From Verrucomicrobiales bacterium (GTDB taxonomy: Bacteria > Verrucomicrobiota > Verrucomicrobiia > Verrucomicrobiales > DEV007): a stretch of DNA of 64,000 nucleotides. The first letter of the stretch is position 1. Each line of letters begins with the position of its first letter. The notes beneath the pieces are model-generated. The model was given only the letters and a program-made list of their open reading frames with translations. It was not told the DNA's origin and did no database searches. Made by a program: the position numbers and the translations under genes. The stretch is from contig PAAG01000053.1 in assembly GCA_002698785.1 (NCBI GenBank), positions 1-64,000 on the forward strand, given 5' to 3'. Below are positions 32,827 to 42,303 of the stretch, piece by piece.

Positions 32827-35800
32827 CTATTCTCCTCGCAGGGTCATCAAATAAGCCATTACGTCGGCAAGCTCTTGAGGCTTGAGCAAGACACCCATAG
32901 GTGGCATTGGCGATACTTGAGCTTGAAACCCTTCTGCGATCTCAGCACCTGGATCAATGAGGCTACGGTAGATGTAATCTTTATCCTTCCGGGAGGCGAT
33001 GTCGTCGAGTGCAGGACCTACTGGTCCGCCTTGCCCTCCAACCATGTGGCAGCGAATGCATGCCGCGATCTGGTGCTCATTAAAGATCTGATTACCCCGC
33101 TCCGTATCTCCTTCCATCGAAAGGGCGGCATCCTCTTCTGAAGATTCTATAGAAATCTCCTGAAGGGCAACGTCGTCCCACCAAGCGGTTCCGGTGGAAT
33201 TGCCCCACCCCCCGAAAAGGAGATTTACAGAAATCTTCTCTCGCTCGCCTGCGTTGAAATCAACGGAAAGGTAGGTCCAGTCATTCTTTTTCGTCAGACC
33301 TCGCGTGCGAGCTGATTGGGGGCTCTGGATTTCATGCACGTTGAGTTGGGCTCCTCGCGCCCCGGCGACACCCTGCGTCTTTACCCATCCGCTGAGCCGG
33401 TATTCCGTCTCGGGCTTAACGGTGACCGTAGTGAAAAGGCTGGTGTCTGCCCCATCACTGGAACGTATCTTTACGCTTCGTTTTTCCTCTCGAGAAATCT
33501 CATTGTCGATTTCATGGGTGGCTTCCCCATTGTAGGTTCTCACTTCCCACTTGGCAGGAAGCGAGTCCGACGCGGATAGCTCTTCAAACGAAGAATTAGG
33601 TAACAGGTTAGGACCCAAGGTCACTGGCTGTTCGGCATCTTGGTTTATTGCGGCTGCTTTTAGCGCCAGGGAAGCCCAGTCCTCTTTCCGGTTTTGTGGA
33701 TCTTTCAGCAGGTGCTCGACGGCTCGTTTCACAGCGTCGTTCTCTGGAAAGAGAGCAAGCTTCGTGTAGGCCGCGTGGCGAACCGCCGGTTCAGAATCCG
33801 TAATCACAGCCGTATCGAAGAAAAGCTGGATTGACTCTTCGCTGTTATCGAGCGCGCGAATGGCATTCTTTTTGACATCGTTGTCCGCGCTGAGAAGCGC
33901 CGACTGATGGGTATCTTTGTCTAAAGCTGAAAGACCTTCGAGTGTCCAGAGCGCATGAATAGCAGGCACCCCGCCATCTTCTAACAAAGCTCGAAGTGAA
34001 CCAGTGACGCTTGTCCTCTTTTCAGCCACGATGATCCTCTGAGCGGTCAATCTCCAGAACTGATTGTCGCTTGCTAGTGCCGCGAGGAGTTCGTCATCCG
34101 AAGCGCCGTCTAACGAAGTAATAGAAGATGGCTGCGCTTTCTCCCAGATCGTCCGGTAGATTCGACCGTGCTGGCGATCGCGATTAGGGTTTACATGGGC
34201 GTTTCCTACACCAGTTTCGGCGTCGTAGCCGCCTCGTTCAACGCGAGGAGCTGGATTGTGCTGGATGATGAAATTATACCAGTCCGCGACCCAGAGGTTT
34301 CCGTCTGGACCCACTTCTGCAGCGACTGGCGAAAACCACTCATCCGTGCTTGCCAGGAAAGGAAAGGCATTCCGTGCTGCATACCCATCTCCCTCTTTGG
34401 ATAGGGAAAATGTTCCTAACAGGTTCCCTGTCGGACCCGCTACGAATGCCATGCGGTCGCGATAGTGCTCGGGGAAATTATTGGATGTTGCGAGTGCATG
34501 TCCTGCCCCGGCGGTATAGGCACCGAAAGCATCCACCTGCCGAATGAACGGGGTAATCGGGTGAAACTTTGGCGAGTCGGCGATCATTTTTGCGCTTACG
34601 CCGACCGAGCCTTCCTGATACGCCGTGGCAGGCAGCCCGCCATAAAAGCTGGGGTTGTTATTTGCTGTGGAACCAAACACATCGCCAGCAGCATTGAAGC
34701 CCAGTCCCCAAGTATTGTTGTTGAACTGATAGAGGAATTCCAGCTCAGAGCCGTCCGGGCGGAAGCGATACAGTCCCGAGCCAAAGCGAAGATCTTTTCC
34801 TCCTATATTCCCGTCAAACGCAGAATACCCGACCGCACCATAGATCCAGTTGTCGATTCCATAGCGAAGATTGGACGGGCCCGCATGAGTGTCCCGGGTT
34901 CCCCAGCCAGTAAACAGAACTTCCCGGGAATCCGCGACATCATCCCCGTCAGTGTCACGGAGAAAAAGAAAATCCGGAGCCTGCGCAACTATGACTCCTC
35001 CATTCCAGAATGTGAGCGAGGTCGGTATATTCATCCCCTTCGCAAAAACAGTCACTTTGTCACAACGACCATCTCCGTCTGTATCCTCGAGAATCTTGAT
35101 CGAATCATTCCCGGTGCCTTGGCTTACCTCATTGGGATAATCAACGGTTTCCGCCACCCAGAGTCGTCCCTTTTCATCCCAGGCAAGGCAAATAGGGTTC
35201 ACAATTTCCGGTTCTGCCGCGAACAATTCGATCTGAAACTCGACCGGTGCCTGTGTGTATGTCAGGGAGTCCTCCGGGCTCAGCGGTAGCTGGTAGGGGA
35301 GAGGTTCTGGCCGATTCTCATAATTCGGAATGTTGTCTCGCTTCTCGTATTCCTGCGGAGTGCGTTCACCATAGAAGCGCATATATTTTGCGAGTCGCGT
35401 ATCACCCACCGTCCAGAGGATCGCCTGTTTCAAGAGGCCGTGAAATTCGGACCTGCCCCATACCCGTTCGTCATGTCCTGATGCTGTGTAGAAAACGCGA
35501 CCTTTTCCCTGCTCCCGAACCCAGGTCCACGGTTCTGGTTCGGTAATGTTATCGGCCTCACCGACTTCGCGAACCTGCAACACTGTCCGCCCCTCAGGGT
35601 TGTGGCGGTTGTGAATATATGTTTCGTCCCACGCTTCGAATTCCACCACATCCCGGATCGCTTCGTGATCGGGGGCGATTGTCTTCGCTTGGAAAACGCC
35701 GGTTTTGTGGCTCTCAAATCGACCACCTACGATCTGATCGTATTCCGGGATATTCTGAAAGCACCAGCTCGCACAGTGAATTGGGATAAATCCCCCACCG

Positions 35801-36189
35801 CTCTCGATGAAAGATTTCAGATTTTCCCAGTGAGACGGTTCGATCTCCTTGTGGTTCGCATAGAGTAGAACTGTGTCAAAGTGTGCCAGGTACTCCGCAT
35901 CAGAAAATGCGGCCTCGGGCGTTGTCACATAGTCGAAATAGATGCCGTCTCGCCCGAGGGCTTGCGCAAGCATCGGATAGTATTCGTTGCTGTTGTGGTG
36001 CTCCGCGTCGTGACCGACAAAAAGCACCCGAATCGGCCCTTCCCGGACGGCGGCTTCCTGCCGCGATTTTACTTCCAACACCGCGTAAATGGAAATCAAG
36101 GCTATGCCGACCAGTGTGAGCAACAACCGGTTGTGAGGAGTTGAAGACATTTCAGTAGGGGATTTTGGTCCATAATCTGCGTCCGCCAT
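32827..36189 (-). CDS. ThuA-like / PVC-type propeller / HEAT / cytochrome c fusion protein
   Basis: 1120 residues; the ATG at 36150 is an alternative and puts the hydrophobic anchor (HNRLLLTLVGIALISIYAVL) closer to the N-terminus. In order: a membrane anchor; a ThuA/glutamine-amidotransferase-like domain (about 50-265, IRVLFVGHDAEHH, GFIPIHCASWCF, VFYTASGHDERVW); a PVC-type glucose/sorbosone-like beta-propeller (about 310-640, GLGFNAAGDVFGSTANNNP, with two DTDGD metal-type loops); a HEAT-like helical region (about 680-850); a beta-sandwich with W/Y residues suggesting a carbohydrate-binding module (about 860-1010); and a cytochrome c domain with heme motif CIRCH near 1043. Such fusions are a hallmark of PVC bacteria and act in the periplasm, probably in oxidation of sugars. 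Confidence 0.9.
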   Translation of the reverse strand: MADADYGPKSPTEMSSTPHNRLLLTLVGIALISIYAVLEVKSRQEAAVREGPIRVLFVGHDAEHHNSNEYYPMLAQALGRDGIYFDYVTTPEAAFSDAEYLAHFDTVLLYANHKEIEPSHWENLKSFIESGGGFIPIHCASWCFQNIPEYDQIVGGRFESHKTGVFQAKTIAPDHEAIRDVVEFEAWDETYIHNRHNPEGRTVLQVREVGEADNITEPEPWTWVREQGKGRVFYTASGHDERVWGRSEFHGLLKQAILWTVGDTRLAKYMRFYGERTPQEYEKRDNIPNYENRPEPLPYQLPLSPEDSLTYTQAPVEFQIELFAAEPEIVNPICLAWDEKGRLWVAETVDYPNEVSQGTGNDSIKILEDTDGDGRCDKVTVFAKGMNIPTSLTFWNGGVIVAQAPDFLFLRDTDGDDVADSREVLFTGWGTRDTHAGPSNLRYGIDNWIYGAVGYSAFDGNIGGKDLRFGSGLYRFRPDGSELEFLYQFNNNTWGLGFNAAGDVFGSTANNNPSFYGGLPATAYQEGSVGVSAKMIADSPKFHPITPFIRQVDAFGAYTAGAGHALATSNNFPEHYRDRMAFVAGPTGNLLGTFSLSKEGDGYAARNAFPFLASTDEWFSPVAAEVGPDGNLWVADWYNFIIQHNPAPRVERGGYDAETGVGNAHVNPNRDRQHGRIYRTIWEKAQPSSITSLDGASDDELLAALASDNQFWRLTAQRIIVAEKRTSVTGSLRALLEDGGVPAIHALWTLEGLSALDKDTHQSALLSADNDVKKNAIRALDNSEESIQLFFDTAVITDSEPAVRHAAYTKLALFPENDAVKRAVEHLLKDPQNRKEDWASLALKAAAINQDAEQPVTLGPNLLPNSSFEELSASDSLPAKWEVRTYNGEATHEIDNEISREEKRSVKIRSSDGADTSLFTTVTVKPETEYRLSGWVKTQGVAGARGAQLNVHEIQSPQSARTRGLTKKNDWTYLSVDFNAGEREKISVNLLFGGWGNSTGTAWWDDVALQEISIESSEEDAALSMEGDTERGNQIFNEHQIAACIRCHMVGGQGGPVGPALDDIASRKDKDYIYRSLIDPGAEIAEGFQAQVSPMPPMGVLLKPQELADVMAYLMTLRGE

Positions 36190-36312
36190 GCTGTTTCCGC
36201 TTGATGTGATCGGTCGAATTTTATGCCGTATCAGCCTCGAAGTGACACATTATTTTCATGGGAATGAGTCATATTTCAGTGGCTAACACGCTCCACCGTT
36301 CTACCCTCTTTC

Positions 36313-37488
36313 ATGGATTACGGCGAGCGATCTCTTATCGTCCACGAGCAACTGCGGGGAAAAATTGGAGTCACCTCCAAGTTGCCTATCGAAACACAGG
36401 ACGACCTATCAGTGGCATACACACCCGGCGTTGCGGCGCCTTGTGAAGAGATTGCCAAAAATCCTCATAGAGCGAGGGATCTTACCTTAAAGCGAAACGC
36501 GGTTGCCGTGGTCAGTGATGGATCGGCCGTTCTCGGGCTCGGAAATATTGGGCCTCTCGCTGCGATTCCCGTCATGGAGGGAAAAGCCGTCCTCTTTAAA
36601 GAATATGCGAATATCGATGCTTGGCCCATCTGCGTGGATACTCAAGACACCGAGGAAATTATCACGACAGTTCGTGCAATCGCCCCGGTTTTCGGAGGCG
36701 TGAATCTTGAGGACATCGCCGCACCGCGCTGTTTTGAAGTGGAAGATCGATTACAGGATCTCGGGATTCCCGTATTTCACGATGATCAACACGGCACGGC
36801 CATCGTTTTGCTCGCGGCGATGTTGAATGCAGCAAAGGTGGTAGGAAAAGATCCAGCCGACCTGAAAATCGTCATCAACGGAGCAGGAGCCGCAGGCACC
36901 GCTATAGCAAAACTCCTCCAGTGCATCGATCAAGATCCCACCGTCTGCACACCGGTGAAAGATGTCATTGTCTGCGATAGTAAAGGTGCCATTCACCGTG
37001 GTCGAGATGACCTGAACCCGCAGAAGCAGGAACTGTTGAAGTTTTCAAATCGCACCGACCGTGCGGGGACATTGCAAGAAGTGCTCGAGGGAATGGATGT
37101 CTTCGTCGGTGTCAGCAAAGGCAATCTCTTGGATCGTACCGATATCGAACGAATGGCTAACGATGCTATAATCCTTGCCATGGCTAATCCGATTCCCGAG
37201 ATCATGCCTGACGAGGCCAAGGCCGGTGGTGCTGCAGTCGTAGGCACGGGGCGCAGTGACTTCCCTAACCAGGTAAATAACGTACTCGCTTTTCCTGGAA
37301 TTTTTCGTGGTGCACTGGATGCTCAGGCGGCAAGGATCACCCCGAAAATGAAAATTGCCGCAGCTCATGCGCTTGCTGAAGCCGTAGAGAATATTAGCGC
37401 CGACAGAATTCTGCCTACGCCATTGAATAGCAGCATCGCTCCTAGAGTGGCACGAGCTGTGGCAGCAGCGGCGGAGAAAGAAGCATAA
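36313..37488 (+). CDS. NAD(P)-dependent malic enzyme
   Basis: 391 residues, ATG start. It decarboxylates malate to pyruvate with reduction of NAD(P). The N-terminal malic domain shows LSVAYTPGVAAPCEEIA, NAVAVVSDGSAVLGLGNIGPLAAIPVMEGKA (catalytic Tyr/Lys region) and FHDDQHGTA, whose Asp residues bind the metal. The Rossmann domain follows with INGAGAAGTAIAKLL near 195. The length fits the short bacterial malic enzymes without a phosphotransacetylase domain. The two YeeE-like membrane genes follow 18 bases downstream and are probably co-transcribed. Cofactor preference (NAD or NADP) cannot be read with confidence. Confidence 0.93.
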   Translation: MDYGERSLIVHEQLRGKIGVTSKLPIETQDDLSVAYTPGVAAPCEEIAKNPHRARDLTLKRNAVAVVSDGSAVLGLGNIGPLAAIPVMEGKAVLFKEYANIDAWPICVDTQDTEEIITTVRAIAPVFGGVNLEDIAAPRCFEVEDRLQDLGIPVFHDDQHGTAIVLLAAMLNAAKVVGKDPADLKIVINGAGAAGTAIAKLLQCIDQDPTVCTPVKDVIVCDSKGAIHRGRDDLNPQKQELLKFSNRTDRAGTLQEVLEGMDVFVGVSKGNLLDRTDIERMANDAIILAMANPIPEIMPDEAKAGGAAVVGTGRSDFPNQVNNVLAFPGIFRGALDAQAARITPKMKIAAAHALAEAVENISADRILPTPLNSSIAPRVARAVAAAAEKEA

Positions 37489-37506
37489 GGAAATTTCGAA
37501 GATTGT

Positions 37507-37938
37507 ATGGAAGAAACCTATTGGTATGGCCTTATCGGAGGCGTTCTTATCGGGGCCGCGAGCGTCCTTGCTCTCTGGGCGACCAGTAAGATCCCGGGGA
37601 TATCTGGCATCTTCGCCAAAGCACTTAATCCCAGGGATGGCGACTTCAAATGGCGCATCGCTTTTCTGGCGGGCATGATCCTGTCTGCTGCCATTCTATT
37701 TCTGATCAGCGACCGTGCCGATACTTACCGTATTCCAGAGGGTAGGGGATGGATTGCCTATGCCATAGCAGGATTGCTTGTCGGGTTCGGAACGCGATGC
37801 GGTGGCGGGTGCACGAGCGGTCATGGTGTCTGCGGCGTAGGCCTGGGAGCGCGCGATTCCATCATTGCCACTATCGTTTTCATGGTTGCCGGTATGGTTA
37901 CCGTCTACCTTTTCAAAATGATCGGAGGAGCCGCATGA
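37507..37938 (+). CDS. YeeE/YedE-like membrane protein, first half
   Basis: 143 residues, ATG start 18 bases after the malic enzyme. About four membrane helices with the motif GFGTRCGGGCTSGHGVCG, the Cys/Gly-rich signature of the YeeE/YedE (TsuA-like) family, members of which carry thiosulfate or similar sulfur compounds. Here the transporter is split into two adjacent genes: its stop codon overlaps the next start (ATGA). The substrate of this pair is not proven by the sequence. Confidence 0.85.
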   Translation: MEETYWYGLIGGVLIGAASVLALWATSKIPGISGIFAKALNPRDGDFKWRIAFLAGMILSAAILFLISDRADTYRIPEGRGWIAYAIAGLLVGFGTRCGGGCTSGHGVCGVGLGARDSIIATIVFMVAGMVTVYLFKMIGGAA

Positions 37939-38336
37939 GGGTCATCCTTCTTTCGTTGTTGGCAGGATGTCTCTTTGGAGCGGGACTTACCCTGTCTGGA
38001 ATGACAGACCCTCAGCGAGTGGTCGACTTTTTGGACATTACTGGAGATTGGGACCCCACGCTCATGTTTGTTATGGGGGGAGCACTGGCTGTCTTTTTTG
38101 GCAGCCGACTAATCCTACGCAAAAACAACCCGGCTTTCTGCAACGCCACCGAGCCCGTCTCAAAATCTCTGATCATCGGAGCCGCCATTTTCGGGATTGG
38201 TTGGGGGCTGGGCGGAATCTGCCCAGGGCCGGGAATTTCTAACCTCGGCGCACTGCGAACTGAGGCACTCATTTTCGTGCCGACTATGGCGATCGGAATG
38301 GTGTTGGCCCGAGTGTTTCTCGGCCGCGATACCTGA
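37935..38336 (+). CDS. YeeE/YedE-like membrane protein, second half (DUF6691-like)
   Basis: 133 residues from the ATG at 37935, which overlaps the previous stop by 4 bases and so decides the start. About four helices with GCLFGAGLTLSGMTDPQRVVDFLDI and GIGWGLGGICPGPGISNLG, the second Cys/Gly motif of the YeeE/YedE family. Together with the preceding gene it probably forms one transporter for a sulfur compound. It ends one base before the stop codon of the convergent ion-channel gene at 38338. Confidence 0.85.
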   Translation: MRVILLSLLAGCLFGAGLTLSGMTDPQRVVDFLDITGDWDPTLMFVMGGALAVFFGSRLILRKNNPAFCNATEPVSKSLIIGAAIFGIGWGLGGICPGPGISNLGALRTEALIFVPTMAIGMVLARVFLGRDT

Positions 38337-38337
38337 T

Positions 38338-39168
38338 CTAATCCATTTGCCGCATCCGGTCTTTTAATTGCGCGAGATCGGCTTCGATTCGTGTCAGGAT
38401 TTCAATCGTCTCCGGTGCCGCGGAATCCGGATCGGGAAGCACCGCCAATTCCTGCATCGTCGAGACGACGATTCCGATGAAAAGATTCAGGATCGTGAAC
38501 GTTGCGATGATAATAAATGGCACGAAGAAAGCCCAGGCATAGGGGTGGCTCTCCATCACGGGGCGTACGATACCCATCGACCAGCTTTCCAAGGTCATGA
38601 TCTGGAATAGGGTATAGAGACTCCTTCCGATGTCGCCGAACCAATCGGGAAAGGATTCGCCAAAGAAACCCACGGCCATCACCGCGGCGGAGTAGAAAAA
38701 GATTCCCATTACTGCCACCACGCTGCTGAGTCCCGGAATCGCATGGATAAAGGCAGCCACAACCTTTCGCAGGCTGGGTACTACTGTCAGCACGCGAAGA
38801 ACTCGGAGGACGCGAAGCGTTCGTAAGACAGAGAGGGTGCCGTTGCCGGGGATCAACGCAATCGCCACCACGATAAAGTCGAAAATGTTCCAGCCACTAC
38901 GGAAGAAGTGAAGGCGGTAAGCCAGAAGCTTTAGAAGTATCTCCAAGCCAAAAAGGATCAGGCAGAGATGGTCGATCCACACAAGAAACGGATCGATGCT
39001 CACTGCCAGGGTGGGATCAATGTGAAGTCCCAGGACGACCGCGTTCACTAGAATCGCGACAAGAATGACGTTCTGGACTGCCTTCGATTCGACGAACTTG
39101 GCGAGCTTCAAGCGCCATGGGGCAAAGTTCTGCTGATCGGTCAGTAAATGGAGATCGGTATTGCTCAT
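38338..39168 (-). CDS. Voltage-gated sodium channel, NaChBac type
   Basis: 276 residues, ATG start: the length of single-domain bacterial channels. Six membrane helices are visible. The S4 voltage sensor has Arg at every third position (SVLRTLRVLRVLRVLTVVP), and the pore loop reads TLESWSMG near 191, the selectivity filter of NaChBac-type sodium channels. S6 (about 215-240) is followed by a helical C-terminus with a coiled-coil pattern (EILTRIEADLAQLKDRMRQMD), as needed for tetramer assembly. It works in the inner membrane as a homotetramer. It is convergent with the YeeE pair, and its own promoter should lie after 39168. Confidence 0.93.
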   Translation of the reverse strand: MSNTDLHLLTDQQNFAPWRLKLAKFVESKAVQNVILVAILVNAVVLGLHIDPTLAVSIDPFLVWIDHLCLILFGLEILLKLLAYRLHFFRSGWNIFDFIVVAIALIPGNGTLSVLRTLRVLRVLRVLTVVPSLRKVVAAFIHAIPGLSSVVAVMGIFFYSAAVMAVGFFGESFPDWFGDIGRSLYTLFQIMTLESWSMGIVRPVMESHPYAWAFFVPFIIIATFTILNLFIGIVVSTMQELAVLPDPDSAAPETIEILTRIEADLAQLKDRMRQMD

Positions 39169-39258
39169 TGCTGTTACGCGAAATGAAGCGCACGATTTTC
39201 CCGCTGATTGAGTTTCTCAATCGACTTTTTTGATTTCTTTCGTCGCAGAGAGGCTACC

Positions 39259-40332
39259 TCAAGCGCCGCGAAACATCTGCATCGAAAGGATTGATCCTCG
39301 CGGCAGCATGCCGACAAGTCTTGACCCCAGCGTTACGGGCAGCGTTTCCCGCCCGGATTTCTGCATAGCCTGGAGCGCTTTCATGAGACCGTCACCGGGC
39401 GAAAGGGGAGAAATATTCGTATCGAGAATCTCGGCGACTGGGTGATGTCCGAAGCCTCTCTGGCGGGCTTCCACGAGTTTGGGGAGATCGACCATCCCAA
39501 CCAGTGTTTCGCCTCTCATTACGGGGAAGCTTTCCTGCCCTGACCGCAGAGCGAGGTCGAGCGCTTCGTATACCGATGCATGATCATTCACGGTGAGAAA
39601 AGAATTCCGCATCGCATCGTGAACTGTCATACCGGTAAGAGACTCTTCCATCATCACCGAACGGCGTTCGACTCCGGCAGCGAAGAAAACGAAGATCGAG
39701 ATAAAGGCGAGGACCGGAGAGAAAAACAGGCCGAATACACCAAGCAGTACTGCGAAAGCCTGCCCGGTTCTGGCGGCAATATTCGTCGCTCGAGCCCGAT
39801 CCATCTGCGTCCAGAGCAGCGAGCGGAAGATGCGACCGCCGTCCATGGGGAACGCGGGAATGAGGTTGAAAAAGACCAGCATCAAGTTCGCGACGAGGAT
39901 CATCAGCACGAAGCTGCCCACAGTCGTGAACGGCTCGGCGAGCACGGGCGAAAGTGGTGCGACCACGATTACCACTGGAATCATCAGCAGTGCGATCACT
40001 GCGTTCACTGCAGGTCCTGCGACCGTGATCCAAAATTCCTCTTTCCAGGTTTTGGGATTGCCCTCCAGAGCAGCGATACCACCGAGCGGGGAGAGAGTGA
40101 TGCTCCTCGTTCCTATTCCGAAGTGTCTTGCTGTCAGACTATGGCCAAGTTCGTGGAGAACCACGCAGCCGAAAATGACCGCCAGGAACACCATGCTGAT
40201 AATGGCCACAACAAGGCTTCCCGAGAGCGAAAAATTCGAAAAGGCAGCCCAGAGAAGGAGGAGACTGAACGTCCAGTGAATGCGGACGGGTATTCCGAAG
40301 AACTTACCAAGCGATAATGAAGGTCCGAACAT
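39259..40332 (-). CDS. Site-2 protease family (M50) metalloprotease with CBS domains
   Basis: 357 residues, ATG start. The active site HELGH lies at 60-64 within a membrane helix, and NLIPAFPMDGGR near 155 provides the second metal-ligand motif. Four to six membrane helices occupy the first about 215 residues. The C-terminal 130 residues contain two CBS-like repeats (MTVHDAMRNSFLTVNDHASVYEALDLALRSG and VAEILDTNISPLSPGDGLMKALQAMQ), which bind adenosyl ligands in this family. The substrate is unknown; membrane-bound signalling proteins are typical. Confidence 0.92.
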   Translation of the reverse strand: MFGPSLSLGKFFGIPVRIHWTFSLLLLWAAFSNFSLSGSLVVAIISMVFLAVIFGCVVLHELGHSLTARHFGIGTRSITLSPLGGIAALEGNPKTWKEEFWITVAGPAVNAVIALLMIPVVIVVAPLSPVLAEPFTTVGSFVLMILVANLMLVFFNLIPAFPMDGGRIFRSLLWTQMDRARATNIAARTGQAFAVLLGVFGLFFSPVLAFISIFVFFAAGVERRSVMMEESLTGMTVHDAMRNSFLTVNDHASVYEALDLALRSGQESFPVMRGETLVGMVDLPKLVEARQRGFGHHPVAEILDTNISPLSPGDGLMKALQAMQKSGRETLPVTLGSRLVGMLPRGSILSMQMFRGA

Positions 40333-40480
40333 AATTGATAACTCCTGATGAGGTTACGTGCATGGGTAACGGATGGGCCACCCAAGCAGCACAGCCACAT
40401 CAGGCGGCCATCAATATGTTAGTGTCCTGAGCGCTAATTTCGTTCAACGAAACGAGCCGCAATCGTAGTGCGCAGGCTCT

Positions 40481-40840
40481 CTATTTCTTGAGCCCGGTCT
40501 CAAGGACGAACCAGTCCACGGGAAGCTCTTTCAAGGGCTCACGCATTTTGTCCAGTTCAGTAGCGGAGCCATGGATTTCGAGGCGAAGAAGTTCAGAAAT
40601 GGAAAGCGCCTCCTGGAGTAAATCTCCGACATTATCAAGATGCGCAAGAGCTCCTTCGCCACCCACATAGGCTTCGCGACAGAAGACAATGTCATCACAG
40701 ACTGTGAAATCATAAAAGAGGCAGGTCTCCTCTGTGCTCGTTCTCTCGACAAAGGCCGGCATTCCGGAAATGAACTCTTCGAGCTTCCCTTCGTGAGGTT
40801 TGAAATACGGATGAATGCTGACAGTGGTTTCGGGATTCAT
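40481..40840 (-). CDS. Small antibiotic-biosynthesis-monooxygenase-like (ABM) protein
   Basis: 119 residues from the ATG at 40840; the upstream in-frame TTG gives a less likely N-terminus. The fold pattern is that of a ferredoxin-like ABM/YgiN dimer: strand VSIHPYFKPHEG, helix KLEEFISGMPAFVERTSTEE, strand CLFYDFTVCDDIVFCREAYVGGEGALAHL, and a second half with DNVGDLLQEALSISELLRLEIHG. The reaction is unknown; such proteins are small oxygenases or dimeric binding proteins. It follows the sulfatase gene by 48 bases. Confidence 0.6.
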   Translation of the reverse strand: MNPETTVSIHPYFKPHEGKLEEFISGMPAFVERTSTEETCLFYDFTVCDDIVFCREAYVGGEGALAHLDNVGDLLQEALSISELLRLEIHGSATELDKMREPLKELPVDWFVLETGLKK

Positions 40841-40888
40841 GATCGAAAGTCTGGTTTCTTGAAAGACGGGCTGCAAGGGGATTCTCGG

Positions 40889-42295
40889 CTATTCAAAAGC
40901 CCCGTGCAGATGCTTCCCTTCCCTCGATGCCTTCAGGGCCTTGATCGTATCGACAGGTGCCCCTGGATCTTGTTCGGATTTCATCCAATCCGCCAGAGCC
41001 GTTCGCAGCCCATCTTTAATCTCAGCATATCCTGCGTCGCCGGCGAGGTTTTCAAGTTCGTAGGGATCTTCCACAGTGTGATAGAGCTGCTCTTTCGGGC
41101 GGCTCATGTAGCGCTTGATATTCTCGTAGCTGTTCGGACCCTTCATCGGATTGTCTCCCAGCCATTCCGCCCAATACGGGTTGTTCAGCCTGCCTCCGCC
41201 CATCAGGTGCTTCTCGATGTAGAGCTCATCGGGGAGTAGATTGTGAATGTAGCGGAATCTCCCGTCAGTCACCGAACGAATGGGATACTTGGGACCTTCC
41301 GGAAGATTGTTGTGCATCCCGTAGGCAAATTTCCGATGCGAATCGCTCTCTCCTCGAAGGACTGAGGCAAAACTCGTCCCATCAAACTGGGACTCCATTT
41401 CTCCACCCGCAATGTCGACAAGAGTCGGTGCCACATCGGCAAATTGGACCAGTGCGTCCGTGCGCTCACCTTCCATAGTTTGCCCGGGCCAGGAAGCGAT
41501 GAGTGCGGTGTGGAGTCCTGTGTTCCAGTTCGTCCATTTGCATCCGGGAAATTGAGACCCTTGCTCTGAAGAAAACATCACGAGCGTATTGTCCTCTTTT
41601 CCGGACGCGTTCAGGGTATTCAATATCTCGCCCACTTGGGAATCCATGTAGGTGATCTCAGCCAGGTAATCCGAGTAATGCTTCCGGGTTACGGGCGTGT
41701 CGGCCAGGTTTGGTGGGAGCTTGATCTTCTTTGGTGGGTATTGCGAGGCGTCTCCCATTACCCATGGGATGTGAGATTCCACGAGACAGATCACCAGGCA
41801 GAAAGGCTCGTCTCCTTTCATATATTCGGTGATCCCGGAGAGATCGTGCGGGAGAGTGGGGCTACGCACGCAACTCGGATCGAATCCTTCAACTGTATCG
41901 AAAGGGTAGGCGGTGTCGGGCTTCACATGGACCTTCCCGGCAATCCCGACTTTGTAACCGAGTGGGCGAAGAAAGTGCGGCAGGCTTTTCGTCTCTGGGC
42001 GGCTTGCCGAATGATTCCACGAACACCCATTACTCAGCGGGTATTGCCCGGTGTAAAGTTCGGCGCGACAGGGTTGGCACATTGCCGAAGCAACATAGGC
42101 CTGGTTGAATGTCAGTCCTTTCTTGGCGAGGGCGTCAAGGTTCGGCGTTTTTGCATTTACCCCGCCATAGAGAGGGAGATCGTTGTAGGTACAATCGTCA
42201 CCCATGATGAACAGGAAATTCGGCTTCTCACCAGCATGGGACGAAAGACAGACAAACAGCGCAGCGAGAACGCTGCAAAACAGGGGGGCTTTCAT
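40889..42295 (-). CDS. Secreted sulfatase (type I, formylglycine)
   Basis: 468 residues from the ATG at 42295, which starts the signal peptide (LFCSVLAALFVCLSSHA). The metal site is FLFIMGDDCTYND, and the formylglycine motif is C-Q-P-C-R (CQPCRAELYTG). The C-terminal half contains the second conserved region (GYKVGIAGKVH) and the HTALIASWPG-type segment. It probably removes sulfate from glycans in the periplasm or outside. Its start lies 8 bases after the murI stop. The two have unrelated roles, so co-transcription may be incidental. Requires a formylglycine-generating enzyme, none of which is in the window. Confidence 0.92.
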   Translation of the reverse strand: MKAPLFCSVLAALFVCLSSHAGEKPNFLFIMGDDCTYNDLPLYGGVNAKTPNLDALAKKGLTFNQAYVASAMCQPCRAELYTGQYPLSNGCSWNHSASRPETKSLPHFLRPLGYKVGIAGKVHVKPDTAYPFDTVEGFDPSCVRSPTLPHDLSGITEYMKGDEPFCLVICLVESHIPWVMGDASQYPPKKIKLPPNLADTPVTRKHYSDYLAEITYMDSQVGEILNTLNASGKEDNTLVMFSSEQGSQFPGCKWTNWNTGLHTALIASWPGQTMEGERTDALVQFADVAPTLVDIAGGEMESQFDGTSFASVLRGESDSHRKFAYGMHNNLPEGPKYPIRSVTDGRFRYIHNLLPDELYIEKHLMGGGRLNNPYWAEWLGDNPMKGPNSYENIKRYMSRPKEQLYHTVEDPYELENLAGDAGYAEIKDGLRTALADWMKSEQDPGAPVDTIKALKASREGKHLHGAFE

Positions 42296-42303
42296 AGTGG
42301 GGG

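Noticed and set aside
34465-35289. Plus-strand frame opposite the ThuA/propeller protein
   Set aside because: A shadow of the minus-strand gene with no protein-like features.
39580-40317. Plus-strand frame opposite the site-2 protease
   Set aside because: His/Glu/Arg-rich shadow; the protease on the other strand has both active-site motifs.
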